DNA from: Castor canadensis | Lineage: Eukaryota > Chordata > Mammalia > Rodentia > Castoridae | Length of the DNA stretch: 64,000 nucleotides | Reading direction: 5' to 3' | NCBI RefSeq assembly: GCF_047511655.1 | Contig: NC_133389.1 | Coordinates: 26,728,501-26,792,500, forward strand | Part shown: one piece after another, positions 31,124 to 44,231 of the stretch | Layout of the letters: every line of letters begins with the position of its first letter | How positions within the stretch are numbered: position 1 is the stretch's first letter | The notes under the pieces: generated by a model | Database searches by the model: none | What the model was told of the DNA's origin: nothing | What the model saw: only the letters and a program-made list of their open reading frames with translations | Translations under genes and position numbers: made by a program

Positions 31124-33299
31124 AGGGTACACAGCCTGAGGATTGGCTAGTTTGAATAACTGTGATGGGTTCTGAGGCACAGACTTAGTCTTCTGTCACT
31201 GGGCCCTGGCACCATTAGAGCAGATAAACAGTGGCCTGGGGTGTGAAAGCCCATTACAGGAGGTGGCTGGGTGAGGGCTCTGGATTGGTTGGTTTGCATT
31301 TAAAAATCATGCTTGTGGGTAAGTTGTTTGCTGTATCTAGGGACTGGCTTTTCCTGGGAGAAGCATTCCCTCCAAGGCAGCGAGTCCTCTGTAGTCAAAA
31401 CATTCAAAACACAGAAAATAAAAAGGAATGGCTAATATCACAGGCTTCTACCACAGCATCTCAACAGAAATTCTGCCAGGGCTGCATTATGGAGAAGAAT
31501 ATGCTAGAACTATCACTCCATCATTAAACACACAAACATTTCCTCTGAAATATGCACTATTTGATCCCGCTCCCCAAAAAAAGAGTTGGATATCAGTCAC
31601 TTAAATTGTTTGGTTGATTTTTACTTCTGGCTTTGACTTCCCAAGATTGCTTAAGAAGATTTTTGTGTTTTTGAGAATATTGGAAGAAAATCTAAATTCC
31701 AAGATCCTTGGGAATTTGACCAATCCTTGTCACTGAGAGTGACACTGTTGGGACCATAAGGTGGCGTGTCTGACTTTCAAATGATAAAGGATGTGGTATC
31801 TTAGAAATGCTAGATGAAAAAAACCCTAATCCTTTTAAACATTCACTAAAGGAATTTGTCTTTGAAAACCTTTCAGTAGTTCATTCATACCAGTAGGGAC
31901 TGAGTCAGGAGTCTCTAATTATCCCTTTATGCATCCATTTGGCAAACCCTGATCATCCCAAGCCCAAGTGACCCAAGCACACTGCCCATTAGATCTTGGA
32001 AAGAAAAAACTATTGATGCCAAAATGGCTCGACAAATCACCACACCAGGTGACCTGGGCAAACACCAGGTTGGTTTTCTAATGTACACCTGTCTTTCCTC
32101 AGCCTTCATACCTAACAACTACTTCAGGTTTAGCTTCACACTGGAGCGGGCCCAGTCTTTCAACCCCTTCCTTAAGGCAGATGTAGGAGTCTGCGATGGA
32201 TGTGAGGCTGGTAGATGCTTTCCACCCAGGTCTCACTTGGGAACCAAGAGCTGAGACATTCCCCTCCCCCCTGCTGTGTGCCTTTGGATTTCCAGCTCAT
32301 TCCAGGGCAGCTTGCTTGGCTGATAGTGTTTTAACAAAGTTACTCTTCTCATCTTCTCCCATTCTTTTATGTAAACTATGACACAATCAGAAAACTTTCA
32401 GTGCGTCCCTTCTCCTCACTACTAATTCATTCTAAATGAAGATTCGGTCTAAACCAGATTTCCTTGGTTACAGGCCAAGTTCTTAATGACAGACTCAGTG
32501 TATTCAGTGTGTTCACATTTCCCGAAGAGATCCTGGGGCTGAGTGCAGCTTGGGCCACAGAGCACAATAGGTTCATCCCACTTCCAGCTGTGGCAAAAAT
32601 ATTAGCTCTCCAGCAGAGTGACCTTGGACAAGAAGCTGCCGGCTTCCCCAGCTGTGCCCAAGATAGCACAGATGAGACCAGCAACAAAGAAGGGACATGA
32701 ACACAGACCGCACAGGGCCAAAGCTGCCCAGAAAGGGGTCCTGGGCCCTGCTCCTTGGCCCGAGTCTGCTAAACAGCACTCCTTCCTCTCTCCACACACT
32801 ACCACTGTCACAGCACAAAGGGCCCCATGGAGAAGTGGGGTGGAATGGATGGCAGTTTGGAAAACATAGTCTTCAGAGACAGTGGAAAAGTCTCTGAGTT
32901 ACCAGCATGAGAGAGAAGGGAGAGGCTTCGTGTAGGAGAAAAAGGGGTGGGGGGAAGGGTATCCAAAAGGCTCAGAAAGGAGGAACCTGCTCTCATCTAA
33001 CACCTTTTTCTTTCCCTCTCAGAGCAGATATAGCATGTGTCCGGGCTAGAAGAGACTGAGGACCAGTGCAGAATTCTTTTGTCACAGAACTGCTTGAGAC
33101 TGATGAGAACAGGAGTGAGGAGGCTCACGTGTGTGAACACACAGGCAATTACTATAATCTGAGGGCTCCACGGACTTCCCAAAGCACATCTTTAGGATCT
33201 CCAAGTTCTACAGACCCACAACCAAGGACCTCTGTTTTGAATCTAGCAATTTTCAGCCGAGGGCAGGTTCATCTCCCCACCTATCCTCCCATCTAAGGC
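31124..33299. other. Unassigned non-coding DNA
   Basis: About 2.2 kb. Overlapping short frames on both strands at 32427-32897 come from GC-richer sequence, with no family or splice-flanked exon recognised. No repeat named. Confidence 0.45.
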
Positions 33300-33478
33300 A
33301 TATGTGGCAGTGTTTGGAGAGGTTTTTGGTTGTCCCCACAAAGAAGGGGGGGGCCCAAGCATCTAGTGGGTAGAGTCCAGGTGCCACTAGATATACTCTA
33401 ATGCACAGGACAGTCCTCACAGCAAAGTGTCATTGGCCCAAAATATCAATAACACTGATATTGAGAACTCTGCATCTA
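33300..33478 (+). mobile_element. MER5A-like hAT MITE
   Basis: 'ggaggttttt'-type start, 'ctagtgggtagagtccaggt', 'atgcacaggacagtcctcac' and 'ggcccaaaatatcaataaca' match MER5A order. Confidence 0.75.
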
Positions 33479-33574
33479 GCCGAGGTATCTATCACCTTGT
33501 CATAGAAAGGCGAGCAACCTGCCTAACGCAACGTGTAGCTCTTGGCAGGGCCAGGATGACTACTCGGGATGATA

Positions 33575-33800
33575 AACAATGATAGCTTATCTACCGAGCA
33601 CTTGTCACTTGTCAGACATTATCCCATGTACTTTCCGTAAGCGGATTCACTTCATTCTTCCAACTGTGCTCTGGGATAGTGTGGTTATCCACGTGTCATG
33701 GATAAGGAAATTGAAGCCAAGAGAGGCCGAGTGTCCCACCCAAGGTTGCATGGCCAGTCAGAATGAGGCTGGGGTTAATACCAGGTGGTCTGGCTCTAGG
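33575..33800 (+). mobile_element. MIR SINE
   Basis: A long MIR copy: 'atctaccgagcacttgtcac', 'tcatggataaggaaattgaa', 'cccacccaaggttgcatggc', 'gaatgaggctggggttaata'. Confidence 0.8.
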
Positions 33801-35341
33801 GTGAGTCCAGGTCATCCGGTGCACCGCTAGGATCCCAGGAATAATCCATATTCCAACAGGTTCAGCAAAAGCAGCATTCTCCTGGAGTTACAATTTTGAT
33901 CGTCTAAAACCCTTTTTTCTTGGTCACATTCCAGCTTTGATTTCTTACTATTTTCTTTTGCGGGTCTAGTTCCCCCATTCCTAACTGGCTGTTACATTTC
34001 TATAGCTATTTATGATTATCAAACTGTGGTGCTATCCACAACTTCATTTAAAACACCCCTGGAAAGCAAACGAGGCACTTTTCAGATGAAGAAAGGAAGA
34101 ACATGTCAGGGGACAGACTCAGAGTGACCTGTGCTCCCCACCTTAGTCTCCTCCCTCTGGTCATTGCCACCATCTCTGTTTACTCTTTCTCAGACCTGGG
34201 GTGAGCTTTTGAGGAAGCCAGATCTGCATCCTCAGGCTTCTGAGATGTGGGAGTCTCACTCATAGGCTGATTATGTTAGATATTTCTTTACCTGCACCAG
34301 AAGCACAAATTTGGGCATGACTTTAAGTGAAATGCATTTGCTTAATCTTTGATAAAAAGGTGAGGCAATCTAAAATCCCCAAGCATCATCCTAGCTTCTG
34401 AATTGCTTCATCTGACTCCCTTCCGGCTCCTTGCTTCACTTTCTTGCTGAAGATCATGTTATATTGGTTGGTTTTATTTTGATATTTAAAAAAGAAGATA
34501 TCTAGACTAGGCTGCCTGCAAGCTGATGCCCCATCCCACTTAGAAAAAAAACACACACCTTTCTGCAGAGCCTCTGGATATCCTCAGACCCTATAGTCAC
34601 TTGGCCCAATCCACAATTCCTATCTTGTCTTGGTGGAAATCTCTCCTGCCAGTAAAAGTTGTTAGTATCTGGATGGGACCCAGTTGTTTAGGCAATATTC
34701 AAAACAAGCAGAGAAAAAGTTTCCGATTTCCCTTTTCTCTTCCCCAAATCATTGCAGAACTTGTCTCTTGAGTCTCCAGCAAACAGAATTGCCTCTAGTT
34801 AGAGATAAAAGTCAGCATGTGCACTGTCTAAGCCAAGCATAGGGACACAGCATCTATTATGTATTAGTTTTTATACCTCAACGTGTTCTGAAAAGATTTG
34901 AAGGAGGCTAAAAAGGGTTATGTGTAAAGATAATTCATTCAGTTGAGTTTAATTCAGTGAGTATGTTTTCACTCCCTGCTGACTGCTCTGAGTCAAGTTC
35001 AAGTGTCCTGCTGGTGATACATTTGAAATGTCTTTGGAGAAGTAAGATATTCACACATAACATAGTTGGATATTCAGAAATGGCACCTCCAACTCATGAA
35101 TGGGTTGACTAGTATTGGTCAGGATTCTTTCAGATACAAGAGCCAAAGTACTGCTATAACTACAGGAAAGAAGGGATGTTTTGCTCCAGAGAGAAAGTAC
35201 AGGGATAGCCAGGGCAAGGAGGTACAATGATGAATGGAGGAGCCTCTCTCTCCTACTCTTGACTTTGCTCCCCAGTGTCAACCCCGAGGGTGGCCTTATT
35301 CTTCCTGCATAGAGGCAAGGTAAGACTGTTGACAGCTCATG
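33801..35341. other. Unassigned non-coding DNA
   Basis: About 1.5 kb with no gene or nameable repeat. Confidence 0.5.
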
Positions 35342-35662
35342 CAATGGACTGAATATTTGTTTGTACAAAATTCATCTGTTGAAATCCTATCCCATGCCCA
35401 AGATGATGGGATGAGAGGTTAGGTCCTCTGGGAGGTAACTAGGTCATGAATGTGGAGACGTCGTGATAGGATTAATGCCCTCAAAGATGGGGCCCGATAC
35501 TATGTGGCACCATCTGTGAGGCAGGCATTAAATCTACTGACACCTTGATTTTGGACTTCCCAGCCTCTAGAACTGTGAGCAATAAATCCTTGTTGTTTGT
35601 AAGCCAACCAGTTGAAGATATTTTGTCATAGCAGCACAAACTAACTAAGACTGCTGATGTCA
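35342..35662 (+). mobile_element. MaLR-type LTR
   Basis: Nearly complete LTR: start 'tgcaatggactgaatatttg', then 'ctgttgaaatcctatcccat', 'aggtaactaggtcatgaatg', poly(A)-signal region 'tgtgagcaataaatccttgt', end 'gcacaaactaactaagac'. Family wording is clear. Confidence 0.8.
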
Positions 35663-36657
35663 ACCCCACCCAGGGGCAGGAAAGGGACTTTCTCAGTGCT
35701 TCAGTATGTCAAAATCTCAAGGTAGAACAGTGATGGATTAGACTTTGCCACAGGTTCCCCAGACCAATCGTTGTGGTCTTGAGGGGAGGTAGAGAGAGGG
35801 GTAGGAGCTATTGAGATTGGCCAAGCCTGGGTCTCATGTCCTTCCCAGTGACATGGCAATGATGTGATGGCAGTCCCAGCAGGATCCAAATTTTGAAGTT
35901 AAGGAGCTGCACTTTCCCAGTGGAAGTGGGGAGAGGGAAATGCATTGCTGCCAGAAGAAGGAGAAAGGGTCATTGGGCAGAACAAAGCAACAGATGTTCC
36001 TGGACCATCGTTATGTCCAAGAGTTCATTTGAAAGTGGTTGCTTGGAACTCGGATTATATTTGCCAATAAAAACAGTGCTATAACAATCCCTTAGATTTG
36101 CATGGTGCTTTATGAGGTGACTTCTTCTCCATTATGTCATTTGTCCCCTCTGGAGCCCTTCAAGGTAGAAAGGATAGATCACTCATCTTCTCCCCTATCA
36201 TTTCTGATGGCAGGACAGGATCTCTGTGTCAGCCCGGGAGCACCCAGTTTCGGCGGGAGGAGGGGAGATGGGCATGGGTGGGAGTGTCTACCGGGCTGGG
36301 CCAGGGTGTTGTAAGGAGCAGCTGGGTGAACCTAGCCTGTGTGTTTTCTCGCCTTTTCCCCTGACTTAGGCCTGGGCCCCTCAGAGGTATATACTGTGGG
36401 TGGAGGCTCAAGGTGGAGTCCTGGGCTGTGTAAATGCTGCCTGAAATAGAGGGTGGAAGGGGGACAGAGAAAGGGAGGACCATTGCTGAATCAGGGCTTG
36501 AGCAGCACTGTAGGTGCCAGGAACTACAGAAATTGGGGGGAGAGAACCAAAGACAGAAAGATTCTGTTTTCATTTATAATGCTTCAATAAAACTCTCCTC
36601 ATACAAATCCCTGAATTGCTGATCAAATTTTCCAGAACAAGACCCACAGCCACCAGC
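35663..36657. other. Unassigned non-coding DNA
   Basis: No gene recognised. The 36229-36573 minus frame and its plus-strand mirrors have no family resemblance. A possible AATAAA occurs near 36585, but without a linked transcript structure. Confidence 0.45.
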
Positions 36658-36724
36658 TTCTTTTCTTTCCTTCTTTCTTTCTTTTTTCCTTTCTTTCTCT
36701 TTCTTCCTTCTTTCCTTCCTTTTT
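36658..36724. repeat. (TTTC)n-rich microsatellite
   Basis: Imperfect TTTC/TTCC repeats that are the decayed A-rich tail of the adjoining reverse B1-like SINE. Confidence 0.85.
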
Positions 36725-36830
36725 TTGTCTTTTGAGACAGAATCTTGCTATGTAGTCCAGGCTGGTCTGAACTCATGCTTCTCTGCCTCAGCCTCCTGAG
36801 TGCTGGAATTATAGGAGACATGCATCCTCC
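36725..36830 (-). mobile_element. B1-like SINE
   Basis: 'gagacagaatcttgctatgt', 'gcctcagcctcctgagtgct' on plus, the reverse of a B1 monomer. Confidence 0.8.
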
Positions 36831-37289
36831 TCCCCAAGAAAGACACACAGTTTCTCTGAGGGGGAAGTGGGTATTGGGGGTCAAAGGCAGACACAGGAAG
36901 ATTTGGAGAGCTCACAAGAAACAGAAGATTGGGTCCAGAGGTGACTCAATAACACCAGGGATTGGCAGGAATGGAGGGAAGGAAATTGGACATCCCAAGA
37001 TGGGGGTGCAGGTTGAATCAGACCTTGTCAAGAGGTGAGGTGCTCTGCTCAGCAGCATGGTACATACACACAAGCCAGCTGACCTCAGAGACCTCAGCCC
37101 TGGCACCACTTCATTGGAGACTGTGGACACTGGAGCATCCCTGGGCAAGAAGCCCCAGGAATTGCCTTCTATTAAAAAAAAGAAAGAAAGAAAGAAAAGT
37201 AACCAGCCAAAGTGAAAAGAAAGGAAGGTCTCCCCCACATCATATTCTTAGAAAACTTCCAGTCAGTTCCTAGGACCCAGGGCACCAAA
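36831..37289. other. Unassigned non-coding DNA
   Basis: No gene recognised. An AAAG-rich tract lies at about 37170-37200. Confidence 0.5.
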
Positions 37290-37555
37290 GACCCCTGAAA
37301 TCTGCAGAGCCTTTGACCTAGTAGCTCTGCTTCTAGAAATTAATGCTTAAGAAATAATCAGAGGTCCACATGCCTATGTAAATACACCAATGCCACACAG
37401 GCATAATTTATATTATAAAAAATTAAAAACAATTAGATAATCGTTACATGGAATAAAGCAAATTATAGATGGATTTCAATGTAGCTATTAAAAATGAGAT
37501 GTTCAAAGACTGCCTGATGGAGAAATGCTCCCAATATATTGACATTAAAAAACCA
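37290..37555 (+). mobile_element. Old LINE-1 (L1M) ORF2 end, part 1
   Basis: 'ctagtagctctgcttctaga', 'attagataatcgttacatgg', 'gtagctattaaaaatgagat' correspond to the C-terminal ORF2 region of old L1. It is interrupted by the trimeric SINE at 37560-37880. Confidence 0.65.
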
Positions 37556-37559
37556 GTTC

Positions 37560-37880
37560 TAGGGTACACAGTGACTCACACCTGTAATTACAACAACTCA
37601 GGAGATGGAAATCCCAAGAATTATGGTTTGAGGCCAGCACCCGGCCAATCATTAGTAAGATCCCATCTCAACAAGCATGTGGCCATGCGTGCCTCTAATC
37701 CTGGCTATATGGGAGGCGTAGGTAAGGAGGATCTCTGCAGATGGGTCGCAGGCAAAAATCGAGCGACCCATCTGAAAAATAAGTCAAGCAAAAAGACCTG
37801 GAGGTGTGGCTCAAGTGGTCGAGCACCTGTTGAGCAAGTGTAAGGCCTGGGGTTCAAACCCCAATACTACCCAAAAATAG
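37560..37880 (+). mobile_element. Trimeric SINE (B1 + B1 + ID)
   Basis: Two consecutive 7SL-like units ('cacacctgtaattacaacaa' ... 'agatcccatctcaacaagca'; 'gcgtgcctctaatcctggct' ... ), then an ID unit ('ggaggtgtggctcaagtggt' ... 'gttcaaaccccaatactacc'). It is inserted within an old L1. Confidence 0.8.
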
Positions 37881-37884
37881 TGGT

Positions 37885-38105
37885 AATAAATAGTAATAAA
37901 CAAAAAAGCAAGTTATAAAGTACCATGCATCCAATGACTACAATGAGCTAACGGAAGGAAACACATCAAAATATTTTGTTCTTGCCAGGTGGTATGCTGA
38001 CTCACCACTTTGTTTGCCTTTATTTTTTTTCTGTATTTCCAATACTTCTGTAATTAGCAGATATGACTTTGTAACAAAAAGTGAGGGTATAATTTTTTTT
38101 TGATC
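37885..38105 (+). mobile_element. Old LINE-1 (L1M) 3' end, part 2
   Basis: Continues the L1 that the SINE interrupted: 'agtaccatgcatccaatgac' ... 'ctgtatttccaatacttctg'. Confidence 0.55.
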
Positions 38106-38599
38106 ATCTGTTTATAAGTGTTCTCTGCAGCCCATAGGAAAAATTTCAACTCTTCACCCTGGTGTTCAAGGCCCTTCCCAATCAGAGTGCATGACCTGGC
38201 TGTCTGTTCCACTCCTCAGGACCCCTGCCCAGGCCCACCAAGACTTACAGTCAGCTCAGTTAAATTCAATGTTCAAAATTTCAACACTTGGAAGCCACTT
38301 CTGACCTCGAAGGCAAATAGGAAAGGTGCAATAAATTCACTCATGGGTTCATTTACCCATCCTTATGCATATTTGTTTTTTTGGCTTAGTTCTCTATTCT
38401 GTTAAAAATTTAAGCAACAAATGCTTAAGCATCTACAAGCATGCACCCCAATGCTGGGACTATAAGGGGGTACAAGTGTCTAATTTCATGAGAGATACGG
38501 TCTCCTTGGAGAAGCAGGTAAGCAACCAAGGGACAGTAAAAGGCAAGACTTGTTGGTCCCATTCTCACCATGTGTGTGCATGTCATCTCTAGAGTTTAG
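38106..38599. other. Unassigned non-coding DNA
   Basis: No gene recognised. Faint B1-like wording near 38440-38465 is too short to call. Confidence 0.45.
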
Positions 38600-39290
38600 C
38601 TTGGAGTGTGACCCACAGCAAGCTAGATTAACAGAAGGGGATGAACTGGTTTTGTCTTAACACTTCTGATAACCAAACACATGGGAGCTTCTCCTATACC
38701 AGCCGACTCTCTGGATACCAATTCAATTCAATTCTGACACTAACTCCTAGAGTTAGCACTCACCCCACAGGCTTAGGGGTGGGTTGCACAAGACCGTTCC
38801 CTCTTCAGAGGCCACTCACAAGTCCCAGGTGCTTCTGATCAACTGGGTACAAAGCAAATTTTCATGATCCCCTACTCAGTATTCTAGAAAAGCTCTCAGG
38901 ATTCAGGAATAGTCAGATGGAAGAGATGCGTAGGGCAGAGAATAGAGGTTGATTCACCAATCCAGAAGCTCTCTGAGCCCTGGGGTTAGGGATTTTAGGC
39001 AAGTTCCATTCTGTAGTGATGAGTGATGAATCCGCTAGCCTTTGCAATTAAGTCAATCTCCAATCCTCACTCCCTCCCTAGAGGTCAGGACTGGAACTTC
39101 CAGCTCCAAATCTGTAATCATGCCTGCTCTTGCTGCAGTCTAGCCTCCATCCTGAAGTTATCAAGGGGCCTACCAGGAGTGGCCTCATTAGAACAAAAGA
39201 CTCTCCTATGTTCCAGAAAATTCCAAGGGATTTAGGATCTGTGTGCCAGGAACCAAGGGGGAAAAATTAAATGTTTATTTTTCATATCAC
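38600..39290 (+). mobile_element. Possible old ERVL-type LTR
   Basis: The end wording 'ccaagggatttaggatctgt', 'gtgccaggaaccaaggggga', 'tttcatatcacaa' fits an old ERVL LTR. The left limit is a guess. Confidence 0.4.
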
Positions 39291-40194
39291 AAGAGGCCAT
39301 TTATAGCTTAACCCAAACACTGAAAGGAGAAAGAGAGCTTTTAATATAATAACAAGGAGTCATTAGCTAACAGCTTAGCTCTCAGCAGTGTGAAAAGTCC
39401 TATATGGACATACATAAAGACACAGAAGTGAAGGATGGAGGCTCAGTGTGGCTAGAGCTCAGCCTCCAAATGGAATGATGGGAAAATAGAAGGCTGGAGA
39501 GTAGGTAGGGTCTAGCTCAGGGAGAATGTTTCATCCTATGCAAGGGAGTTGAGTTTTGTCTTGAGTACAGTGGTGCCTATCAAATGGTTGACATGACCAG
39601 ATTTATAACTTGGAACCAAGTCTCTGTGCAGTAGGAAGAACTGATGAAAAGAAGTTGAGGAAACTCAAAGGCTGTGCACCAGGGGTGGTGGTCAGCCTCT
39701 CTCAGAGGGTGGCAGAGGGCTAGACTAGAGTGGTGCCAGAAGAAATGGTGAGAAGTGGGAGAATTGAAGCATGTTTACAGACCTTGGTTCCTAAAACCAT
39801 TCTCCAATACAGTGCACCAGGGCTCCCTGGAAGCATCAGTCCTGGAGCAAAATGGAGCACTCTGTAGTACCAGAAAGCAAGGAAGTGCTAAACACACACA
39901 CATATCAATGGGGATACAGAGCCAACCGAAAAGTTCCCAATGACCAAAGCTAGAACAATTGCAGTAACAAAAAAAGTAGGATTGGATTATAACCCAAGGT
40001 ATAAAATAACTATCCATGAGTCCATGCTGATACAAATAAATAATTAAGTCAATAAAAGAGAGAGATAAAGAGATAAATTTCCTGTGCAGAAAAACTCCAG
40101 ATAAGCTTCATAAGTAATGCAGCCTCAGGCAAATAGCATGTAACTTCCTAGTCCTTGTGAGCTACCCATTGTGCCTTTGTTCCAAATAAGTCAA
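39291..40194. other. Unassigned DNA, partly repeat-like
   Basis: 39800-40130 reads like an old internal repeat ('ccatgagtccatgctgatac', 'aaataaataattaagtcaat') that I cannot name. No gene. Confidence 0.4.
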
Positions 40195-40270
40195 GGCTGG
40201 GGTGTGGTTCAAGTGGCAGTAGGCTTGCCTAGCAGGCACAAGGCCCTGAGTTCAATCCCCAGTACTGAAA
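40195..40270 (+). mobile_element. ID-like SINE
   Basis: 'ggctggggtgtggttcaagt' ... 'gagttcaatccccagtactg'. Short or absent A tail. Confidence 0.88.
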
Positions 40271-41989
40271 CAGACATATTTCAGGTTTGGGGGGTCATCC
40301 ATTATGCAGCCTTTGGTAACTGAAACTAAGTACAAATAGTGTAAAGCAGTAATACACTTGCATTCAAGACCATCAGGGTAGATGTAGGGCCAGTGTGTCT
40401 GGACAGAATGAGGGTGGAGTGATATCAAACGCACCACAGACAGTGGACCCACTCTGAGAGACACTCAAGTTACAGATATTTTTGAGCAGAGGAAACTGAT
40501 CACACATACCTGACAGATCCCGTGAGGTGTTGGGAATAGGTAGTGTCAGGGCGCTTACTCTCATTACTCAGTTATTTAGCAGGAAGAAAAATCAGGACAT
40601 GCTCACCCCCTTCCAAGCCAGAGTTGCTGGTGGCCTGCCCTAGAAGGGTGCAGGTAGGCAGTGTCAGTGTGTTTACAAGGCAAAACCAAGCCTTGCTGAG
40701 GGAGATGGGAGGGTCAAGAGCAAATTCAAGGTGTTTGGCTTTAGAATGGACTGCACTCACTGAAGGAAATGATAACTGGGAAAAGTCAAAAGTTCATTTT
40801 GTGACTTGACCTTTTCAATGGGAGAGAGGAACAGTCAAGGACAACATCAATAATGAGGGAGAAAGTGGGTCGCCTCTGGCCTTTGTAGATAAGGCCATTT
40901 CTCACATACAGATTCTCGGATTCTCACATCTTCAGAACAGGACTCCCCAAGGCTACTTATAGCCACGTGACTTTTCTGCTGAAGCTGTTCTTTTACCATC
41001 TAGTCTTTTCACTTTGATGCCTTGGGTAACGTAGTCCAGGAAGGCCCTAGAGATGAGAAAAACAGAAGGTCGGTGGCTCATCTCACGTGATGACCCCACA
41101 GAAGAACCCAGAGGAGTCACATCTTTCATTTTGTTAAGAGGAACTACAAATGCAGATTTTTATGAGAAATCCTCCAGGCTTTAAATATCTTCCTGCAACC
41201 CAGTTTTTACAAAATAATCACACAAACCACAAAACAGAAGGACTGTCCTTCTGTCTCACATTCCTTGCCTGCTAGATGGGTTTTGAGCGTCTTCTGTGCC
41301 AGAAGGAATAGTAGTTGGCTTGTCAACTACAGGACACCAAAGCAGCACGACATTACTGCTGTGGAATCATTGCTGTCACACTGTCATGCAGTGTCCCTTC
41401 ATTGACATTTATGGACACCACACGTAGCACAGGCTTTCCACCCTGAAGTCTAATTTACTTACTCTTGTTACCCAGTTATTTATTTAGTTAAAATTCACTT
41501 ATTTCCCACAGCACCTACCCATGCCTGGCTCATAGTGATTTATAGTACTCACTGTGGGTGAGGTTAATAATTGATTGACTCATTAATTCCACGAGGATTT
41601 TTTTCCTTTGGTACCAGTTATGTGCACATTGCTGCCCTAGGCACTATGGAAAATACTCCACCTCCACTGCAGCCAGGTGAGCACTCAAGTGAACATCCGG
41701 CCCACTGAGCACTCAGTGGGGAAAGAATGAAATGCCGAAGTACAAACTGGAAAGCCAGGGCTGTCAGGAAAGACCTAGCAAAGAGGAGAGGCCTCAGCGG
41801 GCCTTTGGCCATGGTAGGACCCAGATAGGAGGAGAGGAAGGAGGGCAGCTGTTTGTGACCAGCCATCCACTTTGCCTGGGACTCGGGGATTTCTCAGGAT
41901 ATAAGACTTTAAATGCTAGAACCAGGCCAATCAGGAGCAGACCAGGATTGTTGGTCATCCAGGAGGAGAATAACAATCATTACACACAT
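40271..41989. other. Unassigned non-coding DNA
   Basis: About 1.7 kb with no gene or named repeat. Confidence 0.5.
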
Positions 41990-42160
41990 AGACAAATCAG
42001 AGACAGCTGCCTCCACAATCTTAGATAAGTTGTGGACCTGTCTGAGCCTTAGGGCTTTTTAAATTATGAGTACCTACCTTGTGAAGTGCTTTTAAGGACT
42101 AAAAGAAGACAACACTCACCATAAGCATAAAATAAGTGGTAGCTATCAGCATCAGCATAA
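41990..42160 (+). mobile_element. MIR SINE
   Basis: 'acctgtctgagccttagggc', 'gagtacctaccttgtgaagt', 'ataagtggtagctatcagca' follow the MIR order with 'cacttaacctctctgagcct'-type core. Confidence 0.7.
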
Positions 42161-42850
42161 TTCCTGGCAAAGGCAAGAAGTGTGTTTCTCTGATATTCTG
42201 CACGTGGTGTTTGTCCTTCTGTGGCCAGGCCTTGGAAACGAAGCAGCTGCTCCCGTGGTAGTAAGCCATTGGCCGGCTCCTTCTGGACAGATGACTCTCA
42301 TCTGTTTTCTGAGGCTGGAACAACACAAGGTCTTAGACATTGTCGACCAGTGAAAGAGCTGCAAGAAGTCAGGCACAGTGTGAGACAGTGACCTGGCTGC
42401 TGACACATCCACACATAACCACTATTCTGCCTTCTCGAGCAGGGCAGTCTGCAGGGCTGGGAAGTTCCACCTGCTGCCCTGTAGATTCCAAAAAAGTTGC
42501 AGGCAGCATCTTGTTTCCCCCTAATTAAAAGTAAAGAAATAATAAGAGTGCTGCACAAACTGCAGTCACTCTATTTCCAAAACTGTCCTCATCTCCTGTG
42601 TCTGAGGTGCTGGCGTTCTCTGTTCCTGACGGCTTCTCTCACACCACCCTGGTCTGGGTCCCACCCCTCTGGGGACCATCCATTCTGAACAACTCTACCT
42701 TTTTTGAATGACATTATCTTTTTATAAGCATAACACAGCTTTGCTGAAAATAGAATACCAACTGTGCACAAATAAGTAAAAGTCACCTTTATAATTCTAC
42801 CAACTAGGAATAGCCATCAAAAGAGCGTGATGTCTGTCTTTCCAGATATA
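42161..42850. other. Unassigned non-coding DNA
   Basis: Many overlapping short frames at 42152-42688 on both strands. None resembles a protein. Confidence 0.45.
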
Positions 42851-42917
42851 GATGGATAGACAGATAAGATAGATAGATAGATAGATATAGATAGACAGAC
42901 AGACAGACAGATAGATA
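42851..42917. repeat. (GATA)n/(CAGA)n compound microsatellite
   Basis: GATA units, then ACAG units, then GATA again. Confidence 0.92.
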
Positions 42918-43879
42918 CTTTAGTATTTATTCTTCTCTCTGTCTTCCTAACAAAACTCCATTTCTGTCCCCAAGTAAAAATTCTAAATTCCCCAATATCT
43001 CTTAATAACTCAAGGTTGCAAGGAGATGTGGTCTGACCCCAGAATCCTCAGCACTCATTTGCTAGAGATTTTTCTAAACCTTATTCTTTTCTCTTGTAAG
43101 TGCTTTTCCTTTCTTCTTGCTTTTTCTTTTTCCTTTTTCTTTTTCTCCTTGCCTGGAATAACTGAAATAGTTTGTAATTTTTGGAAATACTATGCTATGA
43201 CAAATATCCTGATAGCTGAAACTTTGTACACAGCCATACTGATTTTAACAGGATAAATTTCTACGAAGGATAATTACTAAAACAAAAGATATGCAAATCA
43301 TTTCACACTTGTGATTGGCAAATCTCTTCAGGAAAAGATGTATCAATTTAAAGTACCATCTGTAGCACACCATAGTCCCTCCCTCTCCCTTACTCTTGCC
43401 CTTGCTAAATTTTTGCCAATTTAATAGGGAGAAATTGTATCATAAAGGCTTACATTCTCTGGAGGTATGGCAGACCAGAAAACTTCCTGCTATAAAAATA
43501 ACTAGAAATGCCAGTTAAAAGGCAATGAAAATCTTTGCAAAAGTATTAACTGAACTTTTACTAAAGGAAAGGAATTCAGCCAAAAAGAAAAAAAAAAAAA
43601 GTGAAACCAAAGAAGCAGCAGTTGATGCTGGGGCTACCCTCGATAGGGTGGAAGAAGTCTGTGGCATGCATTGGAACTGTCAATCTATCATAGAACTCAG
43701 ACTCTCCCAGGTTTACACGAAGGATAAAAAAGGTGACATGAAAAAAATCTGCTCACTTGTAAAGAGATAGTAAAGTAACTTCTTCAGCCTGCCCAAAGTT
43801 CTAAATAGAAAATATATCTTCCCTGATAATTTATTATGAAGGTAACACCTTTGTTTAAGCTTGAGGTCCAAATTTATAC
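42918..43879. other. Unassigned DNA, partly L1-like
   Basis: 43150-43360 has old L1-like wording ('acaggataaatttctacgaa'). The 81-codon frame at 43525-43770 includes a Lys-rich poly(A)-type run and is not a gene. Confidence 0.4.
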
Positions 43880-44006
43880 TATCTGGGGCTAAGGGTACAG
43901 TTCACTGTTAGATTACTTGCCTAGTATGTGCCAGGTTCTGGATTTGATCCCCAATACCACAAAAACCAAAACCAAACCAAAACAACAACAAAAACAAATA
44001 TGCAAA
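43880..44006 (+). mobile_element. ID-like SINE
   Basis: 'ctaagggtacagttcactgt', 'ttgcctagtatgtgccaggt', 'gatttgatccccaataccac', then a CAAAA-rich tail. Confidence 0.8.
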
Positions 44007-44231
44007 AACAAAAATCACACAAATAGATGCTTATCTGCATGATCCATTAAGCCCCCACCTAACCCCAGGTAAGAAATTAGCATTCCAGAGTAAAGCACCA
44101 TGGGATTTAAATGCAATACCTGAATGCAATAATTCAGGTGAAAAAAGACTGAGGAAGGAGTAGAAAGCTGTAGCAAGCATGGCGAAAGAAATGTCACAGC
44201 TTCTTATTTATTGACATTAATTATCATTATT

